Source: Aquarana catesbeiana (Eukaryota; Chordata; Amphibia; Anura; Ranidae). From it: a stretch of DNA of 64,000 nt. The stretch is from positions 171,589,266 through 171,653,265 of the forward strand of contig NC_133330.1 of NCBI RefSeq assembly GCF_042186555.1. The letters are read 5' to 3'. The notes under the pieces are model-generated. The model was not told the origin of the DNA, ran no database searches, and worked only from the letters and a program-made list of their open reading frames with translations. The position numbers and the translations under genes were made by a program. Of this stretch, positions 21,760 through 34,342 are shown one piece after another; the stretch's first letter is position 1; each line of letters opens with the position of its first letter.

Positions 21760-22697
21760 CACTATATGGCCAATGTTTGTGGAACTGACCATTACACCTA
21801 TACAAGCTTGTTGGATATCCCTTTCTAAAGCCATTCATGCTAATATGAAGTTGCTTCCTTTGTAGTTATAACAGCTTCCACTCTTCTGGAAAGACTTTCC
21901 ACAAGATTTTGGAGTGTGTCTATGGGAATGTGTGCACATTCAACCGAAAGAGCATTTGTAAAGTCAGGTACAGATGTTGCATAAGACCCGACTTACAACT
22001 GGTGGTTCAATTCATCCCAAATGTCTTAATTTAGGTCAAGGTCAGAGGTCTGTGCTGGCCACTGGAGTTCCTCCTCACCAAACTCATCATAGCATGTCTT
22101 TATGGACCAAAACTAATGAAACTCAAAATGGATAATGCTCAACCCCTATCAATCACATTTGTGATATATGTGATTTTTATTATTTTTTGTAATAATGGTC
22201 GATTTTTTATGCGAATGGGAGTACCTTCACGCTCATATATATCTCTGTCTCTCTCTGTTTTATCCCTTTTGTGTGGAAGCACATGTGACTTTAGGATATA
22301 GATCCAATAGTAGAATCCCACAATATATTTAACTCATTATACATAGGTAGGGGTTGAGAATTAACCATTTTTAGTTTCATTAGTGTTGGTGTTTAATAGT
22401 GGAATAGCTCCCACACATGTTTATAAGGATAAGTGGTCTGAACCTTGTAGGACTCTACAGTTTGATTTGTTTATGTCTTTATGGACCTGACACTGAGTAC
22501 AGAACACAGTCATGCCAAAACCAAAAAGGGCCTTCCCCAAACCATTGCCACAAGGTAGGAAGCACACAGTTGTCTAAAATGTCTGTAATACACAATGTAT
22601 AATTAATGTAATATTAATGTATAATTCATAGTAACATCAACTGGAAACCCCTGAACTCAATAATTTGGAGGGGTGTTCACATACTTTTGGCCTAGTG
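21760..22697. mobile_element. Tc1/mariner-like non-autonomous element (TA target)
   Basis: Left end cactatatggccaatgtttg and right end catacttttggcctagtg are inverted and flanked by TA. Text such as gaccattacacctata near 21788 and ctggagttcctcctcaccaa near 22063 belongs to a widespread vertebrate element. The middle (about 22105-22410) looks like an unrelated insertion. No open transposase. Confidence 0.75.
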
Positions 22698-22751
22698 TAT
22701 TGTTGCAATATCTCCAAATCATAATATGTTTTGAACAATAACAATACTTAC

Positions 22752-22862
22752 TGAGGTTCTGACATAGGCCTCCACTCCACAAAATGGTACAGTTTCTGTA
22801 CATTCTTTAACCATTCCCGTAATACGGCTGTAGTGTTATCAATATTGTGATCAGTTGCTGCC
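22752..22862 (-). CDS. COLGALT2: COLGALT2 exon (GT25 domain), first exon in the window
   Basis: Minus-strand exon of 111 bp. One base completes a codon, then 36 codons read AATDHNIDNTTAVLREWLKN, followed by LYHFVEWRPMSEP, and CA begins a split codon. ATDHNxDNT and LYHxVEWRP are hallmarks of the GT25 family N-terminal domain. LREWLKNVQxLYH fits COLGALT2. The acceptor is atttttcctag and the donor GTAAGT. The exon before it, holding the usual LPYFLGCLERLDYPK-like segment, was not found to the right, so an intron of over 41 kb is likely. Confidence 0.95.
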
Positions 22863-25435
22863 CTAGGAAAAATTAAATACACAATTTTTTTTATAGGATT
22901 GCACATTTCAGGTCGTATGTTCATTTGAAACTTAGTATTATGTTTAGTATTGCATCCATTTATTGAGTTTATAGCAAAATGATTACTTATAGCTTTCTTT
23001 GACATATTGCTTCATATTATTTTTCAAAGCAGAAGTTTAATATGTTTATATTTTGTCTTGTTTGGTTCTTCCTTTTTGCCATCATCAATATGTAAATTAA
23101 CATTTTAGGTTAAACTGTTCTGTTTTCATTACATACCTTATCTGTCTTCTCTATGCATCTCTATGCAATGCAGGCAGATCATGGCTTGTAGGAGGGGGCA
23201 ATCAGGGTGCTACACATTGCTTTCTGAAAACATAACAGCATCCCACCTCAAGCTCTCAGCCTGTTTCCCTTCACTTCTTGCCCCAGAGACCTAACAGGAA
23301 TTTAGAGGGATTTTCTCCAAATTGAAAGGAAACATCATCTTAGACAGTTGTCACTGGAACAGGTGTACCCAATGAAAGATTTCACACCTCCTTTTCCACA
23401 AGTGACAACTGTTTTATGCTGCATTTTTTTTCTTTTGACAATGATCAACCTGGACAAATAGAGAGGGAGAATCTCCTCATAGGGAGAAACACAGACAAAG
23501 GAAGACACGTTATCCCTGTGTCGACACGCATTGGGGAGGGGACCGGATGGTGTAGGCAGTGGCAGCTTCGCTGGATGAGCCGCCATGGGCAAATGAACGG
23601 ATATACGGTTGAAGTTGGATTATATACAGATCTGCTGGATATAGTGTGGCGGGTTATAAGCACCTTGGATCTGTGAGTACCCTGTATGAGAAGTTTTCAA
23701 ATAAACATGTTTTTAAACGTTAAAACACTATGAAGCTTGTCTCTTTATACATGTACTGAGGATATACCATCAGAATGGCTCAGGAATCTGCAAAGTCTTT
23801 ATATCAAAGAACCCAGGGGTGGGTCAACAGCGTTACCTACCAAACTTAATTGTGCAGTCACACGCCCTGAGATGAGGATAACTACTCTGGGGGGGGGGGG
23901 GGGGGGGGGCGGGGGCACGGGAGTGGTGACACCCTTTGGAGTTTGGAGCACTTATTCACAAAGCTCTACTTCAATTGTATAATATAAGGACATTGTTGGC
24001 ACATTATCAGTCACTTTACTGCACTTTATGGACTACACTTAAGTAATTCAAAACATAAATTGTATTTCACATTTTGGTAAAAAAATATACTGTTTATAAG
24101 GCATACATATTTGTACAATTGATGTGTAATGCATGTTTTTTACTGGTTTTTGATGATGCGCAGTATTGTTTGATTACATGTATATGCATATGCATTTTTG
24201 CACATACATTTTGAACACTTGGATTGTATAGTACAGTGTGGAAGATTCATATATTATTTAGAAATAAAAAGCTGATAAGGGGTCTTGCCGCTCTATCCAA
24301 AAATAAAAAAATAACACGTTTTGGCTTTAGATTTACAAGAACACTTCATAACTGAGTTGAGTGACCAAATATTTGCCTTATTTTTTTTTTATTAAAAGAC
24401 TTTAGAAGAACAGAAGAATTTTTACAGCTGAGAAATAGTGAGAAGTGAAGTTGTAACACAATGTAACACAGAATCACTATTCTCTGCGTTTGGTTGTGAA
24501 ATTTTCCAGGCAGGTGCTATACTGCAAATGAGGGACACACTACAAAATGTTTTCCCAAGCTCTCCTAATTTATTCAGTGTTGCATTTTCCTGCCAAAAGT
24601 TGTTGGCCAAATGATCCCTCTTGTTCTCTTCTTATTGGTTACTGAAAGGGTGGTAGCAAACATACATGGAAACATTCATTATCTCTTTCATACAGAGTGG
24701 ATTGCTAGACCATTGCTCAGAGGTGTCGATAATAATATAATATCTCTCTACTGTGCATCCCGCTGAATATGGTTTCACTTAGTTACCATGGACATCCCAC
24801 TAAATTAGTCAGAGCAAAGAACCAGGGTTGACACAAAATGAGCTAGACACCGCCGAACATTTAGAGAAGAACCCTTTTATTTATAACATAAAAATTATGG
24901 CTAAATACAAAAATACTCTCTATACAAAAACTACAAATAAAACATGAGCAATGTCCAAACCCTCTAAAAATATGTAATGTACTGTACATTACATAATCCT
25001 GACAGCTGCAATCTGTATGCTGTATCATACGTTGCATATTGTACAGAGTGAATGTAATGTGCATCTCAATATAGTGTAGGGCTCAGGAATATGTAGCATA
25101 TACCCCACTGTATAGAGTGCAGCATTCAGAAGTACAGTCCAGTGACCATTTTTATATAACATGTGTAAGCAAGGGGTATGTAGAGCACTGCGCAAACCGT
25201 TGGCGCCATATAAATTATCAATAATAATATGTAACATATAGCACAGCATACAAAGTATGGCGGTATCTTACAAAATCCTGACTGCTGCACCATGTATGGT
25301 GTGACCACTGAACATTGTTAGCTTTGCTGTCCCCCCCAGCAAATTTCACTTTGCATAGAAATTACCCCTCGCTCAAGCATCCCCCCCACAATGTAACTAT
25401 TCACTGCTCATTGTCACTCTTCCATGTCTTACCTT
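22863..25435. other. Intronic sequence without clear genes
   Basis: AT-rich sequence with a run of 21 G at 23889-23909 and scattered degenerate repeat text. No exon or complete element was recognised. Confidence 0.4.
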
Positions 25436-28080
25436 TGCACCCCTGTTCACAGATCACCTCTGAAGCACCCATCCACAGCTCACTTCAGTGACTCGCCCCT
25501 ACTTCCCCCGTCCATAGTTCCCCTCTCTGGCCTCCCATTCACAGCTCACCCCTGAATCCCATGTCTACAGCTCACCTCTGCAACCCCCTCCACATTTTAC
25601 TTCTGCACTTCCAATGCAAAGCTTCCCCCTCCATCCAAGCTCTTTTACTTCTGCACCCCCCTTCAATTTATAGCTCTCACCTCTACACACACTCCTTTTT
25701 TATCCACAGCTTTGCACCTAAAAACCCTGATCCACAGCTCTCACCTCTACACCTCCAGATCCACAGCTCTCACCTCTACACCCCCAGATCCACAGCTCTC
25801 ACCTCTACACCCCCAGATCCACAGCTCCCACCTCTACACCCCCAGATCCACAGCTCTCACCTCTACACCTCCAGATCCACAGCTCTCACCTCTACACCTC
25901 CAGATCCACAACTCTCACCTCTACACCCCCAGATCCACAGCTCCCACCTCTACACCCCCAGATCCACAGCTCTCACCTCTACACCTTCAGATCCACAGCT
26001 CTCACCTCTACACCTCCAGATCCACAGCTCTCACCTCTACACCTCCAGATCCACAACTCTCACCTCTACACCCCCAGATCCACAGCTCCCACCTCTACAC
26101 CCCCAGATCCACAGCTCTCACCTCTACACCTCCAGATCCACAGCTCTCACCTCTACACCTCCAGATCCACAGCTCTCACCTCTACACCTCCAGATCCACA
26201 GCTCCCACCTCTACACCTCCAGATCCACAGCTCTCACCTCTACACCCCCAGATCCACAGCTCTCACCTCTACACCTCCAGATCCACAGCTCTCACCTCTA
26301 CACCTCCAGATCCACAGCTCTCACCTCTACACCCCCAGATCAACAGCTCTCACCTCTACACCCCCAGATCCACAGCTCTCACCTCTACACCCCCAGATCT
26401 ACAGCTCTCACTTCTACACCCCCAGATCCACAGCTCTCACCTCTACACCTCCAGATCCACAGCTCTCACCTCTACACCCCCAGATCCACAGCTCTCACCT
26501 CTACACCCCCAGATCCACAGCTCTCACCTCTACACCCCCAGATCCACAGCTCTCACCTCTACACCCCCAGATCCACAGCTCTCACCTCTACACCTCCAGA
26601 TCCACAGCTCTCACCTTTGCATTGAGCTCTCCCCCTCCCAATTCACAGCTCTCACCTCTGCACCCACCCCCCATCCCCATTGTTCATAGCTCTCACCCCT
26701 GTACCTTATCCAATCACATTATCCACAGCTCATTTCTGCACTCTCCCTTTCACAACCACAGCTGTCACATTTGCACTCCTTTCCCCAATCTACAGATTGC
26801 ATTTCCACATCTCCTCACAGTTCTCAAATCTGCACCCTACCTCCATCCACAACTCTCACCTCTGCATACCCTTCCTCCATCCACAACTCTCACCTCTGCA
26901 TACCATTCCTCCATCCACAACTCTCACCTCTGCATATCCTTCCTCCACCCACAACTCTCACCTCTGCATACACCTTTAAATTCACAGTTCTCACCCCTAC
27001 ATCTCTTACCTCATCCATAGCTCTCACTACTACACACCGGATCTATCCACAGCTCTCACCCCTGAACCCATCCCCTAATCCACAAATTTCACCTCTGTCT
27101 ACTCTCTATCCATATCTCTCACACCCTCTTTATTCACAGCTCTCACCTCTGCACCCCCCCCCCCCCTTTCCATCCACAGCTGTCACCTCTGCACCCATCA
27201 TCCCCTAGTCCACAGCTCTCAACTAAACACCCTTCACATCTACAGCTCTCACCTCTGCACCCAGTACTCCCCCCATTCACAACCCTCTCCTCTTTAGCCC
27301 TCCCTCATTTCTGCACACCCCTTTCAATCCATGGCTCTCAAATCTGCACCTTTCCTCCTTTAACAACTCTCATTTTTGCCCACTCCTCTCCATCCAATGT
27401 TCTCACCTCTGCATCCCCCTCCCCTACTTCACTAATAGCTCTCACCTCTACATTTCCATCCATTATCCACAGCTCCCACCTTTGCACCCAGTGCCCCCCT
27501 ATTCATCCACAGATCTAGGGAACTAAACACCCAGCCCCCCATCCCCATTCATAACTCTAACCTCTGCACTGCCTCCCCTATTTACAGCTCTCACTTCTGC
27601 ACATCCCCATAGCATCCACAACCCTTACCTCCACCCCCCCCCCCCTTACCTCCACCCCCCCCCCCACCTTCCATTCACAGCCCTCACCCTCCTGTCTATA
27701 ACCAGCCCCCTACCGCATTCAAAGCTCATATCACATATGCACCCTCCTCCATCCACAGCTCTCATCTTTGCACTCCCTTTCTCCATTTACAGCTCTCCCC
27801 TCTGCACACTCCCTTCTCCTACCTTTGCATCTGCATGCCCCTCTATTCAAAGCTTTCATCTATGCACCCAGTATTCTCACCTCTGCCTCCCTTCCTTCAT
27901 CCACTCCTGTCACTTTTGCTCTCAAATCTGCACCCCGCCCTCCCCCATTTACAGCTCTCATCTCTTCACCCCCCTCCATTCACAGCTCTCATCTCTTCAA
28001 CCTTCTCCATCCTCAGTTCTCACCTCCACACTACCCACATCCACAGCTCTCAACTCAACTGATCAGTTGCCTTTCCTATC
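25436..28080. repeat. 29-bp minisatellite with long degenerate flanks
   Basis: The core at about 25736-26615 holds about 30 near-identical 29-bp units of the form cacagctctcacctctacac plus cccagatc. On both sides, units decay into cacagctctcacctctgcac plus variable C-rich linkers, over 25436-25735 and 26616-28080. Since 29 is not a multiple of three, a frame repeats every 87 bp. Its Ser/His/Leu/Tyr/Thr/Pro-rich frames are artefacts. Confidence 0.95.
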
Positions 28081-28151
28081 ATGAAATAAAGAGAGGATTG
28101 TGACCAAGAGACAAGAGGCTGTGTTGCGACTGAGCTGACAGACATCACATT

Positions 28152-28660
28152 AAAGTGGAACTTCTGTATTTTTTTCAACTTTCCATCTGTTAAATCTTCT
28201 GCCTTTGTTGTTTTAACTTTGGATAGTAAAATATTTTTTTCTGCCAGTAAATACCTTATACAGCCCACTTCCTGTTTCTTGTCTGGAAAAAAGCCTAGGC
28301 TTATGACATCATGCACACCTCTCTCTCTGACTCTCATGAGAATTTTCCAGGAAGGGAGGGGGAATGAGTCATAAAAGGGCCAATAAGAGCTGCAGAGCTG
28401 GAGGTGTGCCTCTGTGTGTCTGTTTAAATTCAGGAAGTGAACAGGCAGCAGCTTCAGCTGCCCACAGTTAAAATGACTGCAGCCAGACTTAGTGGAGGGA
28501 GATTTCTGCAGCATATTTGGCAAGAATCAGAGTATATATAAAATAATATGCAAAGTGGTTGGAGGAAAGCTTCAGAATGGCAAAGATGTTTTTATTACAA
28601 ATTATGTGAGCAGACTGCAGTTCCTCTATAAGTACACAGTCAGTACCCAAACAGGTCATG
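28152..28660. mobile_element. TTAA-type element fragment
   Basis: The head ttaaagtggaacttctgta follows cat at 28152. No inverted right end is found. The body includes a polypyrimidine ctctctctgactctcatgag tract. Confidence 0.45.
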
Positions 28661-28952
28661 CTCCTATGGGCTGATCTTTATGAGGGGTGATCTAAATGGT
28701 CAATAGGAATATGTAGATAGACAAGTGCCAGGAAGTGAAATTAGTTGGCTCCACCAGCCCAAGAACACAAGGCAAGAACTAATGGAATGTGCGAGTGTCA
28801 TTTGGTACTTTACAGTACATTGTAGTGCTGAGAGCACTCTAATGAAGAAGAATGTTAGCATAATTTGGGTATAGACGAGTTTAATTTAAATAGTGACCTG
28901 TTGAAACAGCATGCTCAAACATCACTGATTCACCACCATATGTTATGGATAA

Positions 28953-29076
28953 ATAAATATATATATATAAATATATATATATAAATATATATATATATAG
29001 ATATATATAGATATATATATAGATATATATATATATATCTATATATATATCTATATATATAGATATATATATAGTA
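28953..29076. repeat. AT microsatellite with tatagatata interruptions
   Basis: Alternating (AT)n and tatagatata/tatctatata blocks make a near-perfect palindrome. Confidence 0.9.
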
Positions 29077-29427
29077 TTTTAGTGTTAGAAAAGAACCTTG
29101 TGACTGTGCAGGTATTATAGAATATTGTAGGTCAGCGGAGCAGTTTTCATATTTAGCAACTCTTTGTTTTATTATCCAATTTTATCACTATTAGGATGTG
29201 AGCTTTTTTATCTCACACTACTGCCACTGTATAGGCAAGGAAGGATTTTGGTAAAAAAAGCTCTGGTACAACCAATTACCCTCAGAAGTCACATAATTAG
29301 TGAAATGATGTCCACCTGTGTGCAATCTAAGTGTCACAGGATCTGTCATTACATATACACACACCTTTTTGAAAGGCCCCAGAGGCTGCAACACCTAAGC
29401 AAGAGGCACCACTAACCAAACACTGCC

Positions 29428-32274
29428 ATGAAGACCAAGGAACTCTCCATACAAGTAAGGGACAATGTTGTTGAGAAGTACAAGTCAGGGTTAGGTTATA
29501 AAAAAATATCCAAATCTTTGATGATCCCTAGGAGCACCATCAAATCTATCATAAAGAATGGGGCAAATGTATAAGGGACTTTAATTGAAGACATGACCTG
29601 GTAGGGTCAATTATTCCATCCCTCGGGACTTTAAATGAAATTTTGACCCGGTAAGGTCACACATTTCCATCCCTATTGTAGTCAAGAAGGGGGGAGGGCA
29701 AGGGAGGTGGGACTTTTCTTGCAACCACATGAAGCACGTGGTTGCAAGAAAATAAAATTAGTGAACATAATTGGAATTTATTAATTGCCATAAAATACAA
29801 TTGAATTACATCATGTAAAATTGCGTAAACATACTGGAATGATACAAAGGGTAATACAGTACATCTTGATTATAAATGGAATATCACATGGATATGGAAA
29901 ACAATAGCCTCCAGAGTGTACCAATAACACATTTCGGTTGAATGTGTAATAAAAGATAATGTCTGCAAAGACCTCTGGCCTCGTTGATCCAGAAAAATGG
30001 TATTAATTGTTAGCTAGTACGATATTGTATAATATTTATCAGAAACATAGTGTATGGCAGCTCTACACGTTTCGTGGCTGGAGGGCCACTCGTCAGGAGC
30101 AAGCACTTGATGTAACTATAGGTAAGAAAATTGATATAACATTAAAAGGTAAAATTAATACAAAAATGAACAGGGGTAGGGTTACGAACCCCCAAACCAA
30201 TTGTAGCTAAACTCACTCAGGTTCATGTGGTGGAGATGTGGTGCCGGGTAGCACAAGCCAACCGAAAGTACTCTCAACCAGGAGCTAGGGTGGGTATCCC
30301 AGCAGGGGCGCCCAACAGGCATCAATCAGGGCAGGCATAGGCAACCTAGATGTGAAATAAATAAAGGGAGGGTGAACCAAGGTGTTTACAATAGGAGGTG
30401 GTGATGTGCATGGGTGAAAAGAGGGATGAGGAATAGAGTAAGTGGTAAAAATAGCAGCCAAAAAGTGATAGGATGACAAGTAAGGAGAGGGAATTACCGC
30501 CAAAGCCAGTGAGGAAGTGAAAGTAAGGACCAGGGACATCGTGAGGGATACCTGTGGAGAAGGACCGATGAGGGTAAGAAGGTAGATCCAAGCAGGGTGC
30601 AGACCAGTGTGTGAAAGGAAGCCTCGTGGACCAAATGCCGCCCGGAGGATGCCCTTATGAGCGCCGCTACGGGACCGCCCACCGACATCACGCCGCGTCA
30701 CATCTAGGTTGCCTCCTGGGCCTATGCCTGCCCTGATTGTTGCCTGTTGGGTGCCCCTGCTGGGTTACCCACGCCAGCTCCCGGTTGAGAGTACTTTCGG
30801 TTGGCTTGTGCTACCCAGCACCACATCTCCACCATATGAACCTGAGTGAGTTTAGCTACAATTGGTTTGGGGGTTCTTAACCCTACCCCTGTCCATTTTT
30901 GTATTAATTTTACCTTTTAACCTTATATCAATTTTCTTACCTATAGTTACATCAAGGGCTTGCTCCTGACGAGTGGCCCTCCAGCCACGAAATGCGTAGA
31001 GCTGCCATACACTATGTTTCTGATAAATATTATACAATATCATACTAGCTAACAATTAATACCATGTTTCTGGATCAATGAGGCCAGAGGTCTTTGCAGA
31101 CATTATCTTTTATTACACATTCAACCGAAATGTGTTATTGGTGCACTCTGGAGGCTATTGTTTGCCATATCCATGTGATATTCCATTTATAATCAAGATG
31201 TACAGTATTACCCTTTGTATCATTCCAGTATGTTTAGGCAATTTTACATGATGTAATTCGATTGTATTTTATGGCAGTTAATAATTTCCAATTATGTTCA
31301 CCAATTTCATTTTCTTGCAACCACGTTCTTCATTTAAAGTCTCACCTCCCTTGCCCTCCCCCCTTCTGGATCAAATCTATCATAACCAAATAGAAAGAAC
31401 ATGGCACAACAGCAAACCAAGAGGCGGCTGCACACCAAAACTCACGGACCGGGCAAGGTGGGCATTAATCGGAGAGGCAGCACAGAGACCTAAGGTAGCC
31501 CTGGAAGAGCTGCAGAGTTCCACAGCAGAGACTGGAGTATCTGTACATAGGAGGACAATAAGCCATACGCTCCATAGAGTTCGGCTTTATGGCACAGTGG
31601 CCAGAAGAAAACCATTACTTTCAGCAAAAAACAAAATGGCACGATTTGAGTTTGCGAAAAGGCATGTGGGAGACTCCCAAAATGTATGGAGGAAGGTGCT
31701 CTGGTCTGATGAGACTAAAATTGAACTTTTTGGCCATCAAAGAAAATGCTATGTCTGGCGCAAACTCAACACATCACATCACCCAAAGAACACCATCCCC
31801 ACAGGGAAACATGGTGTTGGCAGCATCATACTGTGGGGATGTTTTTCAGCAGTCGGGACTGGGAAACTGGTCAGAGTTGAGGGAAAGATGGATGGTGCTA
31901 AATACAGGGATATTCTTGAGAAAAACCTGTACCACTCTGTGTGTGATTTGAGGCTAGGACAGAGGTTCACCTTCCAGCAGGACAATGACCCCAAACACAC
32001 TGCTAAAGCAACACTTGAGTGGTTTAAGGGGAAACATGTAAATGTGTTGGAATGGCCTAGTCAAAGCCTAGACCTCAATCTAATATAAAATCTGTGGTCA
32101 GACTTAAATATTGCTGTTCACAAGCGCAAACCATCCAACTTGAAGGAGCTGGAGCAGTTTTGCAAGGAGGAATGGGCAAAAATCCCAGTGGTAAGATGTG
32201 GAAAGCTCATAGAGACTTATCCAAAGCGACTTGGAGCTGTGATAGCCGCAAAAGGTGGCTCTACAAAGTATTGA
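29428..32274 (+). pseudogene. Tc1 transposase, inactivated
   Basis: The ATG at 29428 starts MKTKELSIQVRDNVVEKYK, the N-terminal helix-turn-helix region. The frame is cut by the insertion at 29555 and resumes at 31386. Past it, TTAKPRGGCTPKLTDRARW, the WSDETKIELF block (first catalytic D) and QQDNDPKHTAKATLEWF (second D) are present. A TGG-to-TAG stop lies just after the insertion (31391-31393). At LDLNLI the catalytic Glu codon of the family's IEN motif is TAA. The third catalytic residue is therefore lost. The C-terminal part runs on to TGA at 32272-32274. Dead by at least three lesions. Confidence 0.92.
29555..31369. mobile_element. Foldback insertion with 16-bp target duplication
   Basis: Bases 29682-30355 and 30698-31369 are inverted copies of each other, about 670 bp each, separated by a spacer of about 340 bp. 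A further 127 bp at the left (29555-29681) is not mirrored and holds two tandem units of about 52 bp starting gggacttta. The target atcaaatctatcataa is duplicated at 29539-29554 and 31370-31385. No coding capacity is seen. Type is uncertain: the long duplication resembles target-primed insertion more than cut-and-paste. Confidence 0.85.
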
Positions 32275-32492
32275 CTTTAGGGGGGGGTGAATAGTTATGC
32301 GCATTGACTTTTTCTGTTATTTTGTCCTATTTGTTGTTTGCTTCACAATAACAAAAAACATCTTCAAAGTTGTGGGCATATTCTGTAAATTAAATGATGC
32401 AAATCCTCATCCAATCCATGTTAATTCCAGGTTGTGAGGTAACAAAACACGAAAAATGCCAAGGCGGTGAATACTTTTGCAAGGTACTGTGT

Positions 32493-33413
32493 AATCACTT
32501 ACTGAAACAAGGCGGCCCGATGCCCTGTCTTGGGCTTATGTATATAATAGTATGCGAAAAAATGATCGATTTTCATCTGATCACCTAATGACTCCCTCAA
32601 TGTACACGGGAATGCAATTGCTGTGGCCTAATAATATCCCTCCACATATCCAAAGGAAGAATGATAAATGTATTTGAATGATAACGGAATGTGAAAGTCC
32701 AGCTGCTGAGCATATTGGACAAGAGAATGTAACCTCTGTCCTGCAATAGCTTACAATATGACTCTAATGTTCCTGCAGATGAATTCAGCAGGTGGAAAGG
32801 GGAAGTCTGCCCTGGCCAGGATTGCGGTCCATATTGGTGAGAAGGGCCCAAGAGGTAAGCCCTGCCTTGCAAAACCCTTACTCACCCTCTTTAGTCACTG
32901 ATGTACTGAAATATGAATGTGTGCTTTCAAAATGTTTCTGTGATTTTCCATGTTGTTCATTCTGCTTAGTTTAGTATACAACGTGATTACAGCACAACCC
33001 CATATGTTTTGTTCTAGCGTTAAAAATATCATTGCCAATGTCTCCATTTAGTTTCAGTTAGATAGTGAAGAGGGCTACTGTGTTCTACAAATGGAAATGG
33101 AGAGCCTCTGCAAATAAACAGATATTTCCTGTAACCTGGAGATTCAGAAAACCAAGTCTGCTCTCTCTGCAAAAGATCTTTTGTGCTCTGTGCTGACTAC
33201 ACTAAATAAAAAAAAAATGCTGCATTCTGTTGAATCAATGACTTGTGGTAAGGATGTACGACAATAAAGTAGAAATAGAATTAAGGTTTCATTTCGTTTT
33301 TAAAACCATGTAAGCAAATATTCAATTCTAAATACCAAAGATATTTTTAAAAATGTTAAACTGTCTGTAAACTCTAACAATATATTTCTCTTTTTTTGCT
33401 CCCTTTTGGTCTG
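32493..33413. other. Intergenic or intronic sequence
   Basis: No clear exon. A short open stretch from 32779 follows ttcctgcag and is followed by gtgag and gtaag sites, but nothing recognisable is encoded. Confidence 0.35.
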
Positions 33414-33417
33414 TTAA

Positions 33418-33830
33418 AAGAGAAGTTCAGGATTACAGAAAAACGAAAAAATCATACTCACCTAGGTGTTCCCTGCCGACTACCGATGGAGAACTGAGCA
33501 ATCAAACACCACTGATCGCTCAGCTCTCAGTCTTCAGGCTGCAGAAAACAATTCACCTGCTCTCTGCTCTGCCCCACCAGCGCTCACTGGAGTGTGGGCT
33601 GTCCAGGGGGCAGGAACAGCTGGCTCAGGCTCTCAGCAGCTTGCAGTCCAGGCATCTGGCTGGATCCCGACCATATGGTCAGGATCTTTTCAGAGCCTGC
33701 ACCGGCTCTGTGACATTAGCCAACAGTGGTCTAAAGCCAGGTTAAAAAACAGGTCACAGGAGTGCAAAATGAACTGCACTCCAGTGATCCATAGGGGAAG
33801 TACAGCCAAAAAAGCTTTGGCTATACTTCT
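33418..33830. mobile_element. TTAA-flanked MITE, agagaagt type
   Basis: Begins aagagaagttcagg and ends ggctatacttct, with TTAA on both sides (33414-33417 and 33831-33834). A related copy is at 52789-53155; fragments are near 47730-47958 and 49646-49880. Confidence 0.88.
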
Positions 33831-34342
33831 TTAAATATAAGATTAAATAAGTTTTTGTAAATCTGTTTGACAAGTGCAAAAAAGTAGCTATTCAACCTGT
33901 GAGAAACCTTGTAAACTGATAACCTTCCTGTATTCTCTTCCACTGAATCCTTTATTAATTGGTATTGTTCCCTGCTATCTCTTTGGACTACAAAACACCT
34001 CCCCTTGTTATAGAGAATAGAGGGATGTGTTATGTAGTCCAAATAAATTAACTTATTTTCCTAGCATCACAAAGCTGCTCAGTATGGTTGTCAATCTAGG
34101 AGAGAAGTTAATGGCAGGATTACCAGGCGAAAAATGGAAAAACAATGTGAAAAAAATGTAATGCAGCCACCTCATCTAAGAGCGGGTAACCAAATACTAT
34201 CAAATGTTCTTGAATTAACTGCAGTCAGTATATCCCTATAGACAGAAAATACAAGATTGATTTTATTTATTTTTCTTGTCTCATGCATTTTTTTTTACCA
34301 TATACACAAAACATACAGTATCCACAATGTCTTCCCCTTTAA

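Larger units (their letters stand above)
29255..32491 (+). mobile_element. Tc1-family transposon, split by an insertion
   Basis: The leader at 29255-29427 and the right terminal repeat (gaatacttttgcaaggtact) ending near 32491 before TA are typical of vertebrate Tc1 elements. The left terminal repeat is missing or decayed. A 1.8 kb insertion (29555-31369) splits the transposase gene. Confidence 0.9.

Noticed and set aside
7994..22862. COLGALT1 or CERCAM as the identity of the host exons
   Set aside because: LREWLKNVQ, DNFLTNPQTLNLL and RTPEYxLIREWK fit COLGALT2 better; one short stretch (SRNLxFYPPHPD) is COLGALT1-like, so I keep slight doubt.
23889..23909. Run of 21 G as a functional G-quadruplex
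   Set aside because: An uninterrupted run in unremarkable intron; more likely slippage or an assembly feature.
25561..27208. Ser/His/Leu/Tyr-rich long frames
   Set aside because: Artefacts of the 29-bp minisatellite and its degenerate flanks.
32779..32855. Possible plus-strand exon after ttcctgcag with MNSAGGKGKSALAR
   Set aside because: No recognisable product, competing donors, and no neighbouring exon.
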